From positions 744,001 to 808,000 of the forward strand of contig NZ_CP012479.1 in the NCBI RefSeq assembly GCF_001281315.1: a stretch of 64,000 nucleotides of DNA. Direction: 5' to 3'. Positions 45,632 through 55,347 of this stretch are shown piece after piece. A model generated the notes under the pieces. That model worked only from the letters and a program-made list of their open reading frames with translations. It was not told the DNA's origin and ran no database searches. The position numbers and the translations under genes were made by a program. Source of the DNA: Arthrobacter sp. ERGS1:01 (GTDB lineage: Bacteria; Actinomycetota; Actinomycetes; Actinomycetales; Micrococcaceae). Numbering within the stretch: position 1 is the first letter of the stretch; every line of letters starts with the position of its first letter.

Positions 45632-46939
45632 ATGAGCAGTTTTTCCCGAAGTGCCCTTCGCACCCTGGCCGCTACAGTCGCCGCCGGGTGCTTGGTGGTT
45701 TCCGGGGTCGCTGCCGGTCCGGTGGTGGCCGACGACGCACCGCCCAGCGGGTATCCGAGCTGGTCCGACGTGCAAAATGCCAAGGGAAACGCGGCCGCCA
45801 CGCAAACGGAAATTGGCAAGATCAACTCCCTGCTGGACGGGCTGAGCGCGGAATCCGATGCCCTGGGCACCGCCGCCGTGCAAGCGGGCATCAGCTATGC
45901 CACCACCCAATCCCAGCTGGAAACCGTCACCGCGCAGGTCAATGTCCTCCAGGCCCAGTCCAGCCGTGCCGGCAAGGACGCCGCCAAATACCAAAAGGAC
46001 GTCACTGCCGCGGCCGTCCAAAGCTACAAGTCCGGCGGGGCCAATCTGGGAATCTTCGGAACCCTCTCCGCACTTGACTCCACCGACGGCCTCCAAAATC
46101 TCGACCTGCTCCACCTGGTGGGTGAGCAGGCGGCCATGCAACAAACCAAGGCCAAGGACGCCCAAAGTGTTGCCGCATCACTGGCCAAGGCACAACAAGT
46201 CGCCGAGGCCGAGCGCGCCAAACTTGCGGACCAGGCCAAGAGCGAGCTTGACGCCGCCGTCGCTGCGCAACAGGCCGTGATCAACCAGCTTGCCGTCAAG
46301 AAGAAGCAAAGCGCCACCCTCACCGCTCAGCTCGCGTCACTGAACAACACCACGGTTGCCGTAGAGGCAAAGTACCGCCAGGGGCAGGAGGCGATGGCCG
46401 CCTACGAGGCCGCACAGGCTGCGAAACGCGCAGCTGCGGCCGCCGAGGCCGCCCGCCAGCAAGCGGCAGCCGAGGCCGCGGCCCAAGCCGCCGCACAAGC
46501 TGCAGCGCAGGCGGCGGCAAACGCACCGGGACCTGTGGCCGCCATCCCGGCCCCGCCCGCGAACCCCAGCCCCGGTGACGGATTCATCCCGGTCGAGGTG
46601 CTCCTGCCGAACATTCCCGGCAACGCCGTCAACGACCCCGGCGGAGCACAGGCCTACGCATCAAGCCGGCTGGGCTCCTACGGTTGGGCACAAAGCCAGT
46701 TCCAGTGCCTGCTCCAGCTGTGGACACAGGAATCGGGTTGGCAGACCAACGCCACCAACCAAAGCAGCGGAGCCTACGGGATCGCCCAGGCCCTGCCGCC
46801 CGGCAAATATTCCGATACCGGCGGCGACTGGCTCACCAACTACCGGACCCAAATCGACTGGGGCCTGGGCTACATCAGCAACCGCTACGGCTCGCCTTGC
46901 GGCGCCTGGAGCCACGAAGTCTCCAACAACTGGTACTAG
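45632..46939 (+). CDS. Secreted coiled-coil protein with lysozyme-like C-terminus
   Basis: This gene encodes 435 residues. A signal peptide (about 1-34: basic start, hydrophobic core, cleavage near VVADDA) is followed by a long coiled coil (about 45-300), Ala-rich toward its end. A Pro-rich linker (about 300-325) leads to a C-terminal domain with QFQCLLQLWTQESGWQTNATN and GAYGIAQALPPGKY. The ESGW Glu and GAYGIAQ pattern matches the soluble lytic transglycosylase/lysozyme fold. Two cysteines (in FQCLL and SPCGAW) may form a disulfide. This looks like a cell-wall hydrolase held inactive or guided by its coiled coil; the substrate is inferred. Confidence 0.85.
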   Translation: MSSFSRSALRTLAATVAAGCLVVSGVAAGPVVADDAPPSGYPSWSDVQNAKGNAAATQTEIGKINSLLDGLSAESDALGTAAVQAGISYATTQSQLETVTAQVNVLQAQSSRAGKDAAKYQKDVTAAAVQSYKSGGANLGIFGTLSALDSTDGLQNLDLLHLVGEQAAMQQTKAKDAQSVAASLAKAQQVAEAERAKLADQAKSELDAAVAAQQAVINQLAVKKKQSATLTAQLASLNNTTVAVEAKYRQGQEAMAAYEAAQAAKRAAAAAEAARQQAAAEAAAQAAAQAAAQAAANAPGPVAAIPAPPANPSPGDGFIPVEVLLPNIPGNAVNDPGGAQAYASSRLGSYGWAQSQFQCLLQLWTQESGWQTNATNQSSGAYGIAQALPPGKYSDTGGDWLTNYRTQIDWGLGYISNRYGSPCGAWSHEVSNNWY

Positions 46940-47023
46940 GCCCCGCGGCCTCCCCAACCTCGTTCCTCGGCCGGACCCCTCGGCCGGGTGAGTCCAATTC
47001 CGGGTGAAAATGGCCATGATCCT

Positions 47024-47089
47024 CGCGGGGGCTGTTGTGGTGATCCGACCGCGGCGGGCCGTGGGCGGATCACCACAACAGCCCCCGCG
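47024..47089. terminator. Long perfect inverted repeat before miaB
   Basis: A 24-bp perfect stem (left arm begins CGCGGGGGCTGTTGTGGTGA) around an 18-base GC-rich loop, 84 bp after the secreted-protein gene. No T run, so it may act by structure alone. It is the longest perfect stem in the window. Confidence 0.65.
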
Positions 47090-47193
47090 CCGGCCGAATC
47101 GGTCCGAAGCGGCCTCTCATGACCACTAAGACCCCCGCGCCACACGAGGATTCAGGCAGCCGTCCCGGTTTAGTCGAAATTCGGCGCAGGTCT

Positions 47194-47199
47194 TAAGCT
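47194..47199 (+). promoter_or_regulatory. Leaderless -10 box of miaB
   Basis: TAAGCT, six bases before the miaB GTG. Confidence 0.55.
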
Positions 47200-47205
47200 G
47201 AAGGG

Positions 47206-48783
47206 GTGAGCCTGACCCTAGACGGCGTTGAAAATTCCGCCCCCGCACTTTCCAGCCGCCCCCGCACCTACCAGGTGCGCACGTACGGCTGCCAAATGAA
47301 CGTCCACGACTCCGAGCGCATGGCCGGACTGCTGGAATCCGCCGGCATGGTCGCCGTCGAGGAAGCCGGCCCGGCACCCGTCCTGGACGCCAACGGCGAA
47401 CCCGTGCCCGACGTCGTCGTCTTCAACACCTGCGCGGTCCGCGAGAACGCGGACAACAAGCTCTACGGCAACCTCGGCATGCTGGCCCACATCAAGGAAA
47501 CCAACCCGGGCATGCAAATTGCCGTGGGCGGCTGCCTGGCCCAAAAGGACCGGGACACGATCCAAAAGCGCGCCCCCTGGGTCGACGTGGTGTTTGGCAC
47601 GCACAACGTGGGCGCCCTGCCGGTGCTGCTCGAACGCGCTCGGCACAACGCCGACGCCCAAATGGAAATCCTCGAATCCCTGGACGTCTTCCCGTCCACC
47701 CTGCCCACCCGCCGCGACGCCGTCTACTCGGGCTGGGTCAGCATCTCCGTGGGCTGCAACAACACCTGCACCTTCTGCATCGTGCCGTCCCTGCGCGGCA
47801 AGGAACGCGACCGGCGCCCCGGGGAAATCCTGGCCGAAATCCAGGCCCTCGTCGACGACGGCGCCATCGAGGTGACCCTGCTGGGCCAAAACGTGAACTC
47901 CTACGGCGTCGAGTTCGGCGACCGGCTCGCGTTCGGCAAGCTGCTGCGCGCCTGTGGCGAAATCAAGGGGTTGGAGCGGGTGCGCTTCACCAGCCCGCAC
48001 CCGGCCGCGTTCACGGACGATGTCATCGCCGCCATGGCCGAAACCCCTAACGTCATGCCGCAGCTGCACATGCCGCTCCAGTCCGGCTCCGACAAGGTCC
48101 TCAAGGACATGCGCCGTTCCTACCGGTCCAGCAAGTTCCTGGGCATCCTGGACAAGGTCCGCGAGGCCATGCCGGACGCGGCCATCTCCACCGACCTGAT
48201 TGTCGGCTTCCCGGGGGAGACCGAGGAGGACTTCCAGGCCACGCTCGACGTCGTGGAGAAGTCGCGCTTTGCCACCGCCTTCACCTTCCAATACTCCAAG
48301 CGGCCCGGCACGCCGGCCGCCGACCTGCCGGACCAGCTGCCCAAGGAAGTGGTCCAGGAACGCTTCCTGCGCCTGACCGCGCTGCAGGACAGGATCGCGG
48401 CCGAGGAAAACGCCAAGCAGCTGGGCCGCACGGTGGAGGTCATGGCCACCGCCCAGTCCGGGCGCAAGGCCGCCGAAACGCACCGGTTGTCCGGCCGGTC
48501 GCGGGACCAGCGCCTGGTCCACTTCAGCGTCCCCGAGGGTGCCGAAACCCCGCGCCCCGGCGACCTGGTCACGGTCACCATCACCGAGGCCGCAGCGTTC
48601 CACCTCGTGGCCGACCCCGCCACTGCGGCCGACTACCAGTTGCGCCGCTCCCGCGCGGGCGACGCCTGGGACCTGGCACAGGCCGCATCGTGCGGCGTAC
48701 CGGCACCCGGCGTGGGCACCGCCTCCGGGGAAAAGAAAGCCGTTTCCCTGGGCATGCCGGCCCTGCCGGTTCGCACGGCATGA
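47206..48783 (+). CDS. miaB: tRNA-2-methylthio-N6-dimethylallyladenosine synthase MiaB
   Basis: Radical SAM methylthiotransferase for position 37 of tRNAs; 525 residues from GTG 47206. The N-terminal cluster cysteines begin with C29 ([13 protein letters not shown]), and include [15 protein letters not shown] and [11 protein letters not shown]. The radical SAM cluster is CNNTCTFC (185-192). The TRAM domain (about 410-480) follows. A C-terminal extension of some 40 residues after the TRAM is variable. It adds sulfur and methyl to the isopentenyl-adenosine made by MiaA, whose gene overlaps it by 4 bp. Confidence 0.97.
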   Translation: MSLTLDGVENSAPALSSRPRTYQVRTYGCQMNVHDSERMAGLLESAGMVAVEEAGPAPVLDANGEPVPDVVVFNTCAVRENADNKLYGNLGMLAHIKETNPGMQIAVGGCLAQKDRDTIQKRAPWVDVVFGTHNVGALPVLLERARHNADAQMEILESLDVFPSTLPTRRDAVYSGWVSISVGCNNTCTFCIVPSLRGKERDRRPGEILAEIQALVDDGAIEVTLLGQNVNSYGVEFGDRLAFGKLLRACGEIKGLERVRFTSPHPAAFTDDVIAAMAETPNVMPQLHMPLQSGSDKVLKDMRRSYRSSKFLGILDKVREAMPDAAISTDLIVGFPGETEEDFQATLDVVEKSRFATAFTFQYSKRPGTPAADLPDQLPKEVVQERFLRLTALQDRIAAEENAKQLGRTVEVMATAQSGRKAAETHRLSGRSRDQRLVHFSVPEGAETPRPGDLVTVTITEAAAFHLVADPATAADYQLRRSRAGDAWDLAQAASCGVPAPGVGTASGEKKAVSLGMPALPVRTA

Positions 48784-49727
48784 GCCCAGGCGCTCCGGTG
48801 CTTCCCGTTGTCGCCGTCGTCGGACCCACGGGGTCCGGGAAATCGGAACTGGCCCTACACCTGGCTGAACGGTTCGGCGGAGAGGCGGTCAACGCCGACT
48901 CGATGCAGTTCTACCATGGCATGGACATCGGCACGGCAAAGCTCAGCATGGCCGAACGCCGCGGGATTCCGCACCACCTGATGGACTTCCTCAGCGTCCG
49001 CGAGGACACCACGGTGGCGCAGTTCCAGGCGCTGGCACGGTCCGCCATCGCCGACATCCAGGCCCGCGGCAAGCTGCCCATCCTGGTGGGTGGCTCCGGC
49101 CTCTATGTCCGCGCCGCCGTGGACGTGCTGGAATTCCCCGGCACCGACCCGGCCATCCGCTCCCGCCTTGAGGCCGAGCTCGACGCCGGCGGCCTGACAC
49201 CGCTGGCCGCCCGGCTTGCCCGGGTGGACCCGGTTTCCGCCGCCCGCATCAACGACGGCAAACGCGTGGTCCGTGCCCTTGAGGTGCACGAACTGACGGG
49301 CCGGCCGTTCAGCTCCTTCATGCCGGAGCGCGACTACGTCCAGCCCACCGTGCAGATTGGCCTCAACGGCGACCGGGCACAATTGCATGAGCGGCTGGCC
49401 GGCCGCGTGCACCGGATGGTCGAATCCGGCCTGCAGGAGGAGGTTGCCGCCCTCATCCCGGAGGGGCTCCGCGAGGGGCGCACGGCCCAAAAGGCGTTGG
49501 GCTACCAACAGTTCCTGCGCGTCCTTGACGGCGAATCGACCGTGGCGGCTGCGTCGGAGGAAACCATCACCGCCACCAGGCAGTTCGCCCGCCGCCAGAT
49601 CACCTGGTTCCGTGCCGACCCGCGCGTGCACTGGCTCGACTGGGCGCAGCCGGACCTTTACGACGCCGCCGGCGGTTTGGTTCATGACGCCATGGAGGCT
49701 GCAAACCGGGCGCCCGGATTGCCTTAG
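48780..49727 (+). CDS. miaA: tRNA dimethylallyltransferase MiaA
   Basis: This is 315 residues from ATG 48780, which overlaps the miaB stop as ATGA. Walker A is GPTGSGKS (15-22), followed by [18 protein letters not shown], the substrate region HHLMDFL and the C-terminal [11 protein letters not shown]. MiaA adds the dimethylallyl group to adenosine 37, the step before MiaB. The dapF promoter overlaps its stop codon region. Confidence 0.97.
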   Translation: MSPGAPVLPVVAVVGPTGSGKSELALHLAERFGGEAVNADSMQFYHGMDIGTAKLSMAERRGIPHHLMDFLSVREDTTVAQFQALARSAIADIQARGKLPILVGGSGLYVRAAVDVLEFPGTDPAIRSRLEAELDAGGLTPLAARLARVDPVSAARINDGKRVVRALEVHELTGRPFSSFMPERDYVQPTVQIGLNGDRAQLHERLAGRVHRMVESGLQEEVAALIPEGLREGRTAQKALGYQQFLRVLDGESTVAAASEETITATRQFARRQITWFRADPRVHWLDWAQPDLYDAAGGLVHDAMEAANRAPGLP

Positions 49728-49730
49728 TCT
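49725..49730 (+). promoter_or_regulatory. Leaderless -10 box of dapF
   Basis: TAGTCT, six bases before the dapF ATG and overlapping the miaA stop. Confidence 0.6.
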
Positions 49731-49736
49731 TGAACC

Positions 49737-50672
49737 ATGACTGATGCACACCTGCCTGCCGCCGGCACGCCCCTGACCGGACTGCGCTTTTCCAAGGGCC
49801 ACGGCACGGGCAACGACTTCGTGTTGGTGGCCGATCCCGACGGCGCCCACATCATCACCCCGGAGCAGGTGGCCGGACTGTGCGACCGCCATCGCGGCAT
49901 CGGCGGCGACGGCCTCATCCGCGCCGTCCGCTCCCAGCATGTGCCCGAGGGCCTCGCCCTGCTCGCGGACCACCCGGACGCCGAATGGTTCATGGACTAC
50001 CGCAACGGTGACGGTTCCCTGTCCGAAATGTGCGGCAACGGAGTGCGCGTCTTTGTCCACTTCCTGATCGAGCAGGGCCTGGTGGTCCTGCACCCGGGGC
50101 ACTCACTGACCATCGGCACCCGCGGCGGCGTCAAGGTCGTGGCCCGCACCGACAACGGCTACATGGTGGACATGGGCCCCTGGGAGTTCATCTTCCCCGA
50201 GCAGGCGGCCGAACGCGGCATGGATTCGATCGTCGAAACCTCCGGCGTCGACGTGGCCCGGCCCGGCCTGTCCGTCAGCATGGGCAACCCGCACACCGTC
50301 GTGGCGCTGCCCACCCTCGACGAGCTGGCCGCCGCCAACCTGACCACGGCACCCGAAGTGGCGCCGCTGCCCCCGCACGGCACCAACGTCGAGTTCGCGG
50401 TGCCCGCCGAACCCCTGGTCAGCGACGGGGTGGGGTACATCACGATGCGCGTGCACGAACGCGGCGTGGGGGAGACCCTCTCCTGCGGCACGGGAGCCTG
50501 CGCGGCAGCCGTCGCCACCCGCTTCTGGGCCGGCGACGACGCCCCCGATGTGTGGGCCGTGGACGTACCCGGCGGCACCGTCCGCGTACGCTTCTTCCCC
50601 GGCCCCGACGGACGCGAGCACGTTGAACTCAGCGGCCCCGCCGTCATCGTGGCCGACGGCGTCCTCGCCTGA
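49737..50672 (+). CDS. dapF: Diaminopimelate epimerase
   Basis: This gene encodes 311 residues. The two catalytic cysteines are in [12 protein letters not shown] and [12 protein letters not shown], at the expected positions. [15 protein letters not shown] at the N-terminus and [10 protein letters not shown] are also typical. DapF interconverts LL- and meso-diaminopimelate for lysine and peptidoglycan. Convergent with the RsmC-like gene; a hairpin lies between the two. Confidence 0.97.
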   Translation: MTDAHLPAAGTPLTGLRFSKGHGTGNDFVLVADPDGAHIITPEQVAGLCDRHRGIGGDGLIRAVRSQHVPEGLALLADHPDAEWFMDYRNGDGSLSEMCGNGVRVFVHFLIEQGLVVLHPGHSLTIGTRGGVKVVARTDNGYMVDMGPWEFIFPEQAAERGMDSIVETSGVDVARPGLSVSMGNPHTVVALPTLDELAAANLTTAPEVAPLPPHGTNVEFAVPAEPLVSDGVGYITMRVHERGVGETLSCGTGACAAAVATRFWAGDDAPDVWAVDVPGGTVRVRFFPGPDGREHVELSGPAVIVADGVLA

Positions 50673-50683
50673 CCCCACGCCCT

Positions 50684-50717
50684 CCCTGATTTGGCTCGCG
50701 AGCGAGCCAAATCAGGG
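50684..50717. terminator. Hairpin between dapF and rsmC-like gene
   Basis: CCCTGATTTGGCTCGC pairs with its complement across a 2-base centre. The right flank GGGGCCCTCGGGCGCGTGGG is close to that of the hairpin at 3646-3682. Confidence 0.65.
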
Positions 50718-50760
50718 GCCCTCGGGCGCGTGGGCCCAACTATTCGCGAAGGGTGAACTC

Positions 50761-51390
50761 TTACGGTTTGGTGCGGGTGACGCGCAGGATCCGGAACGCC
50801 TTGGACGTGGAGTCGCGGGACACCTCGAAACCGGCCTCCGGGAAGCGCTCGGCAAGTTCCACGCCCAGCCACCGCTGGAGCGAATCCGAGCCCAGGTTCT
50901 TCTGCACCACCAGGTAGGCGTTGCCGCCTTCGGCCAGGCGGGGGAGCCAGGTCAGCAGGATCGCGTGGAGTTCGGCCTTGCCGACCCGGATGGGCGGGTT
51001 GGACCAGATGGTGGTGAAGCGCACCTCGGGGTCGACGTCGTCGGGCATTGAAACCCGCACGTTGCCAAGGCCCAGGGCCTTGGCATTGTCGCCGGTCAGC
51101 TCGATCGAGCGTTCGTTGACGTCCACGGCGTAGACGGTGGCTTCGGGGGAGCGCAGGGCAAGCGTCAGGGCGATCGGACCCCAGCCACAGCCGATGTCCA
51201 GCAAATTTCCCGTGGGGGACGGCGCCGGGGCGTCGGCCAGCAGGATCGCGGTGCCCTTGTCCACGCCGTCGGGGCTGAAAATGCCGCCGCCGGTTTGCAG
51301 GGTCCGCCGCTCCCCGGCCAACACCACCTGCAGTGGCCGCCGTTTCAGCGGCGTTGACGGTTGTGAACTGAAGTAATGATCTGCATCCAT
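50761..51390 (-). CDS. RsmC-like class I methyltransferase
   Basis: This is 209 residues with the class I S-adenosylmethionine fold: motif I LLDIGCGWGPIALTL, an acidic motif VYAVDVNERSIEL and the NPPI-type motif SNPPIRVGKAE used by enzymes that methylate base amino groups. The length and the opening HYFSSQP match the short rRNA (guanine-N2) methyltransferase RsmC/RlmG-like proteins. The target could be 16S rRNA G1207. It faces hflX across 153 bp. Confidence 0.88.
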   Translation of the reverse strand: MDADHYFSSQPSTPLKRRPLQVVLAGERRTLQTGGGIFSPDGVDKGTAILLADAPAPSPTGNLLDIGCGWGPIALTLALRSPEATVYAVDVNERSIELTGDNAKALGLGNVRVSMPDDVDPEVRFTTIWSNPPIRVGKAELHAILLTWLPRLAEGGNAYLVVQKNLGSDSLQRWLGVELAERFPEAGFEVSRDSTSKAFRILRVTRTKP

Positions 51391-51399
51391 AGTCCTGCC

Positions 51400-51405
51400 A
51401 GATTA
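51400..51405 (-). promoter_or_regulatory. Near-leaderless -10 box of rsmC-like gene
   Basis: TAATCT on the minus strand, nine bases before the ATG. Confidence 0.5.
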
Positions 51406-51543
51406 GTGCGAATTGGGCGCAATCGGAATCTGGGCCCGCCTGCGGGTGCGATTCGTCCGCATGTTCTCCACAGGCGTGATCACACAAAGGTGTGCGTGTC
51501 CGTGCCCGGGACTACGATTGAGGTAACAGCCAATAAGGAGAAC

Positions 51544-53187
51544 ATGTCCAACCCATCCGCACCCCACGGTTCCGCCGACTCGCACGGCCCCGCAGAAGTT
51601 CCCGCCGGCGGGGACGCCGGCCAGGACCTGTCAGTGGCCGAGATTGAGGCCGTGATTGACCGTATTCTGGCCAAGGACGCCGCGGCGACCCGTGCAGTCC
51701 GTGAGGATGCCAAGCTCGACGCCGCCGACCCCCAGTCCAAGAGCGCCGCGAGCCACCCCATCATCGGCCGCGCCCAGGCCCTCTCGAACCTGGCCCAGGA
51801 ACACAGCCGCTTCGACGGCGACCAAAGCGAACTCGCCGAGCGCAACGCCTTGCGCCGCACCGCCGGGCTGTCCACCGAACTTGAAGACGTCACCGAGGTC
51901 GAATACCGCCAGCTCCGGCTGGAACGGGTGGTCCTGGCCGGGCTCTGGAGCAACGGCACCATGGCCGACGCCGAAAACTCGCTGCGCGAATTGGCCGCCT
52001 TGGCCGAGACGGCCGGCTCGGAGGTGCTGGACGGGCTGGTGCAGCGCCGGGCCAAACCGGACCCCGCCACTTACCTGGGCCAGGGCAAGGCCCAGGAGCT
52101 GAAGGACATCGTGCACGCCACGGGTGCCGACACCGTCATCATCGACGGCGACCTTGCACCCTCCCAGCGCCGCACCTTGGAGGAAGTGGTCAAGGTCAAG
52201 GTCATCGACAGGACCGCTCTGATCCTGGACATCTTTGCCCAGCACGCCCAGTCCCGCGAAGGCCGGGCCCAGGTGGAACTGGCCCAGATGGAATACCTGC
52301 TGCCGCGCCTGCGTGGTTGGGGCGAGTCCATGTCCCGCCAGGCCGGTGGCCGGGTGGGCGCCGCCGGTGGCGGCATCGGCTCCCGTGGTCCCGGTGAAAC
52401 GAAGATGGAACTGGACCGGCGCAAGATCCGCACCCGCATGGCGAAGCTGCGCCGCGAGATTGCGGCCATGAAGCCGGCCCGGGAAACCAAACGGGCCAAC
52501 CGCAAACGCAACTCGGTGCCCTCGGTGGCCATTGCCGGCTACACCAACGCCGGCAAGTCCTCGCTGCTGAACCGGCTCACGGATGCCGGCGTGCTGGTGG
52601 AGAACGCCCTGTTCGCCACCCTGGATCCCACGGTCCGCAAGACCGAAACCGCCGACGGCCTCGGCTACACCCTGGTGGACACGGTCGGATTCGTCCGCTC
52701 CCTGCCCACCCAGCTCGTTGAGGCCTTCCGCTCCACCCTGGAGGAAGTGGCCGACGCCGACCTCATCCTGCACATCGTGGACGCCTCACACCCGGACCCC
52801 GAAGGCCAAATCGCGGCCGTCCGCACCGTGCTCTCCGAGGTCGATGCGCTGAAGATCCCCGAGATCATCATCTTGAACAAGGCCGACATTGCCGACCCGT
52901 TCGTGGTGGAACGCCTGCGCCAGCGCGAGCCGCGCACCGTGGTGGTTTCGGCCCGCACGGGCGCCGGCATCGATGAGCTCCTTGCCGCCATCAGCGAGGC
53001 CATCCCGCGGCCCAGCATCGCCCTGGACCTGTTGATTCCCTATGACCGCGGCGACGTCCTGAACAGGCTGCACCGCAGCGACGCCGAGATCATCAGCATT
53101 GAGCACGGCGAACACGGCACCATCGCCAAGGTCCGCGTACGCGGGGACCTTGCCGCCGAGGTGGAGCCGTTTGTCCAGCATGAGTGA
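51544..53187 (+). CDS. hflX: GTPase HflX
   Basis: This is 547 residues from ATG 51544, which follows AAGGAG. An acidic N-terminal extension of about 80 residues precedes the HflX-specific domain (KPDPATYLGQGKAQELK, DGDLAPSQRRTLEEVV, IFAQHAQSREGRAQVELAQMEYLLPRL). The G domain has GYTNAGKSS (near 333-341), DTVGFVRSLPTQL and NKAD. HflX binds 50S subunits and splits stalled ribosomes. dinG begins inside its 3' end (8-bp overlap). Confidence 0.96.
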   Translation: MSNPSAPHGSADSHGPAEVPAGGDAGQDLSVAEIEAVIDRILAKDAAATRAVREDAKLDAADPQSKSAASHPIIGRAQALSNLAQEHSRFDGDQSELAERNALRRTAGLSTELEDVTEVEYRQLRLERVVLAGLWSNGTMADAENSLRELAALAETAGSEVLDGLVQRRAKPDPATYLGQGKAQELKDIVHATGADTVIIDGDLAPSQRRTLEEVVKVKVIDRTALILDIFAQHAQSREGRAQVELAQMEYLLPRLRGWGESMSRQAGGRVGAAGGGIGSRGPGETKMELDRRKIRTRMAKLRREIAAMKPARETKRANRKRNSVPSVAIAGYTNAGKSSLLNRLTDAGVLVENALFATLDPTVRKTETADGLGYTLVDTVGFVRSLPTQLVEAFRSTLEEVADADLILHIVDASHPDPEGQIAAVRTVLSEVDALKIPEIIILNKADIADPFVVERLRQREPRTVVVSARTGAGIDELLAAISEAIPRPSIALDLLIPYDRGDVLNRLHRSDAEIISIEHGEHGTIAKVRVRGDLAAEVEPFVQHE

Positions 53188-55237
53188 AACAGCATCCGTG
53201 GCCCGCAAGGATGGCGCGAGTGAACTGAGCGAGCAGGCCATTGAGCTGCTCGACGCGGCCGTCGAGGCGATGGGCGGCCAGCGCCGCGACGGCCAGCACG
53301 ACATGGTCCGCCGTGTCGTGGAGGCCATCGAGACCGGCGACCACCTGCTGGTGCAGGCCGGTACCGGGACTGGAAAGTCGTTGGCCTACCTGATCCCGTT
53401 GATCGTCCACGCGCTCAGCAGCGACAAACCGTCCGTGGTGGCGACGGCCACCTTGGCGCTGCAGGCCCAGATCGTGGGACGGGACGTGCCGCGGTTGCTG
53501 GCCGCCCTGGAACCGCTGCTGCCCCGGCCCATCGACGTCGCACTCGTCAAGGGCCGCAGCAACTACGTTTGCCGGCACAAGCTCGGTGGGGGTTTTCCCT
53601 CGGAGGACTCCGCCGAGGGTGCGCTGTTTAGCCTCGGTGAAGATTCCAGCGTGGTCCACCTGCCCGGCGCCAAGACCGGCCCCACCTCACCGCTGGGGCG
53701 TGAAGTGGTGCGCCTGCGCGAATGGGCCGAGGACACCGAAACCGGTGACCGTGACGAACTTGTCCCCGGCGTCACCGACAAGGCCTGGCGCCAAGTGTCC
53801 GTCACGTCCATGGAGTGCCTGGGCGCGCAAAAATGCCCGCTGGCCGAGACCTGCTTCTCCGAGCTGGCCCGGGCCAAGGGTGCCGAGGCCGACATCGTGG
53901 TCACCAACCACGCCATGCTCGCCATCAGCGCCTTCGAGGGCATCGCCGTCCTTCCCGACTACGACGTCGTCGTGGTCGATGAGGCGCACGAGCTCCAGGA
54001 CAGGGTCACCGGCGCCGTCACGGGCCAGCTCTCGGTCCAAATGGTCCAGGCGGCCGCCTCCAGCACCCGCAAGCACACGGGCGTATCGGTCGACGCCCTG
54101 CACGGGGCCGCGACGGCCCTGGACCTGGCGTTCGCCGGAACACCGTCCGGGCTGCTGCCCAACGGCTTGAACGAGGAACAGTCGGCGGCCATTGAACAAC
54201 TGCGTGACGCCGTCCGGGTGGCCCTGTCCGATTCAAAGCCCGACGGCAATGCTTCGGCCGACGGCGGACGCTCGATCGCACGGTCCCGGCTGAACCTGAT
54301 CTTCGACCTCTGCGAACGGTTGCTCACCGCCGCCGACGCCCGCGAAGTGGTCTGGGCGTCCCGCACCGGCACGTTCACGCCCGGGCAGGGCTACCAAAAG
54401 GCCGACGACAGCGAACCACCCGTCATCAACATCGCCCCGCTCAGCGTTGCCGGAAAACTGCGGGAGGGGCTCTTTGCCGACCACACGGTGGTGCTGACCT
54501 CCGCAACGCTGGCCATCGGCGAGTCGTTCCAGGCCACGGCCGGGGGCTTGGGCCTGCTGGGCGCCAACGCGCCGGCGTGGACCGGGGCCGACGTCGGATC
54601 CCCGTTCGACTACCCCAAGCAGGGCATGCTGTATGTGGCCGCGCACCTGCAAAAGCCGGGTTTCGGCAACTCGCCGGAGCAATTGGCGGAGCTTGAGGCA
54701 CTCATCACGGCTGCCGGGGGCGGAACACTGGCGTTGTTCTCCTCCCGCAGGGCTGCCGAGGACGCCGCGGAAAAGCTCCGCAAGAAGCTGTCGGTGAAGA
54801 TCCTGTGCCAGGGGGAGTCCTCCATGGCGGGCCTCATCAAAGAGTTCTCCGACGAACCCGACACCTGCCTGTTCGGCACCATGTCCCTCTGGCAGGGGGT
54901 GGACGTCCAGGGTGCATCGTGCCGGCTCGTGGTCATTGACAGGATTCCGTTCCCACGCCCGGACGACCCCCTCGTGACGGCGCGCGCCCGCGCCGTTGCG
55001 CAGAGCGGCGGCGACGGATTCATCGCGATCTCGGCAACCCACGCCGCCATCAGGCTGGCGCAGGGTGTGGGGCGGCTTATCCGCTCGAGCAGTGACAGGG
55101 GAGTGGTGGCCGTCCTGGACTCCCGGCTGGCGAATGCCGGCTACGGCGGCTTCCTGCGTGCAGCCCTTCCGCCGTTCTGGTCCACCAAGGACCGGAACGT
55201 GGCCCTCGCGGCATTGCAAAGGCTCTCCGGCAAATAG
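53180..55237 (+). CDS. dinG: DinG-family ATP-dependent DNA helicase
   Basis: An XPD-like superfamily 2 helicase of 685 residues. Walker A is AGTGTGKS (60-67) and motif II is DEAH (about 267-270). Four cysteines that can hold the iron-sulfur cluster are in YVCRHKL (near 131) and ECLGAQKCPLAETCF (near 213-225). The C-terminal half carries LTSATLAIG, GTMSLWQGVDVQGASCRLVVIDRIPF and QGVGRLIRSSSDRG. It overlaps hflX and is followed by a strong terminator. The name dinG follows the family; no SOS box is seen before hflX. Confidence 0.93.
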   Translation: MSETASVARKDGASELSEQAIELLDAAVEAMGGQRRDGQHDMVRRVVEAIETGDHLLVQAGTGTGKSLAYLIPLIVHALSSDKPSVVATATLALQAQIVGRDVPRLLAALEPLLPRPIDVALVKGRSNYVCRHKLGGGFPSEDSAEGALFSLGEDSSVVHLPGAKTGPTSPLGREVVRLREWAEDTETGDRDELVPGVTDKAWRQVSVTSMECLGAQKCPLAETCFSELARAKGAEADIVVTNHAMLAISAFEGIAVLPDYDVVVVDEAHELQDRVTGAVTGQLSVQMVQAAASSTRKHTGVSVDALHGAATALDLAFAGTPSGLLPNGLNEEQSAAIEQLRDAVRVALSDSKPDGNASADGGRSIARSRLNLIFDLCERLLTAADAREVVWASRTGTFTPGQGYQKADDSEPPVINIAPLSVAGKLREGLFADHTVVLTSATLAIGESFQATAGGLGLLGANAPAWTGADVGSPFDYPKQGMLYVAAHLQKPGFGNSPEQLAELEALITAAGGGTLALFSSRRAAEDAAEKLRKKLSVKILCQGESSMAGLIKEFSDEPDTCLFGTMSLWQGVDVQGASCRLVVIDRIPFPRPDDPLVTARARAVAQSGGDGFIAISATHAAIRLAQGVGRLIRSSSDRGVVAVLDSRLANAGYGGFLRAALPPFWSTKDRNVALAALQRLSGK

Positions 55238-55298
55238 CCCAGGTGCGCAGCCGCCCGGTGATCGAGCCTGTCGGGATCCGGGGCCCTGGTCTGGAAAC

Positions 55299-55338
55299 AT
55301 GGAAGCGCCCCCGGTCGGGAGACCGGGGGCGCTTCCAT
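55299..55338. terminator. Bidirectional terminator between dinG and lexA
   Basis: Perfect 18-bp stem ATGGAAGCGCCCCCGGTC with a GGGA tetraloop between convergent genes, followed on the plus strand by TCGTTTTG. Confidence 0.85.
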
Positions 55339-55347
55339 TCGTTTTGC

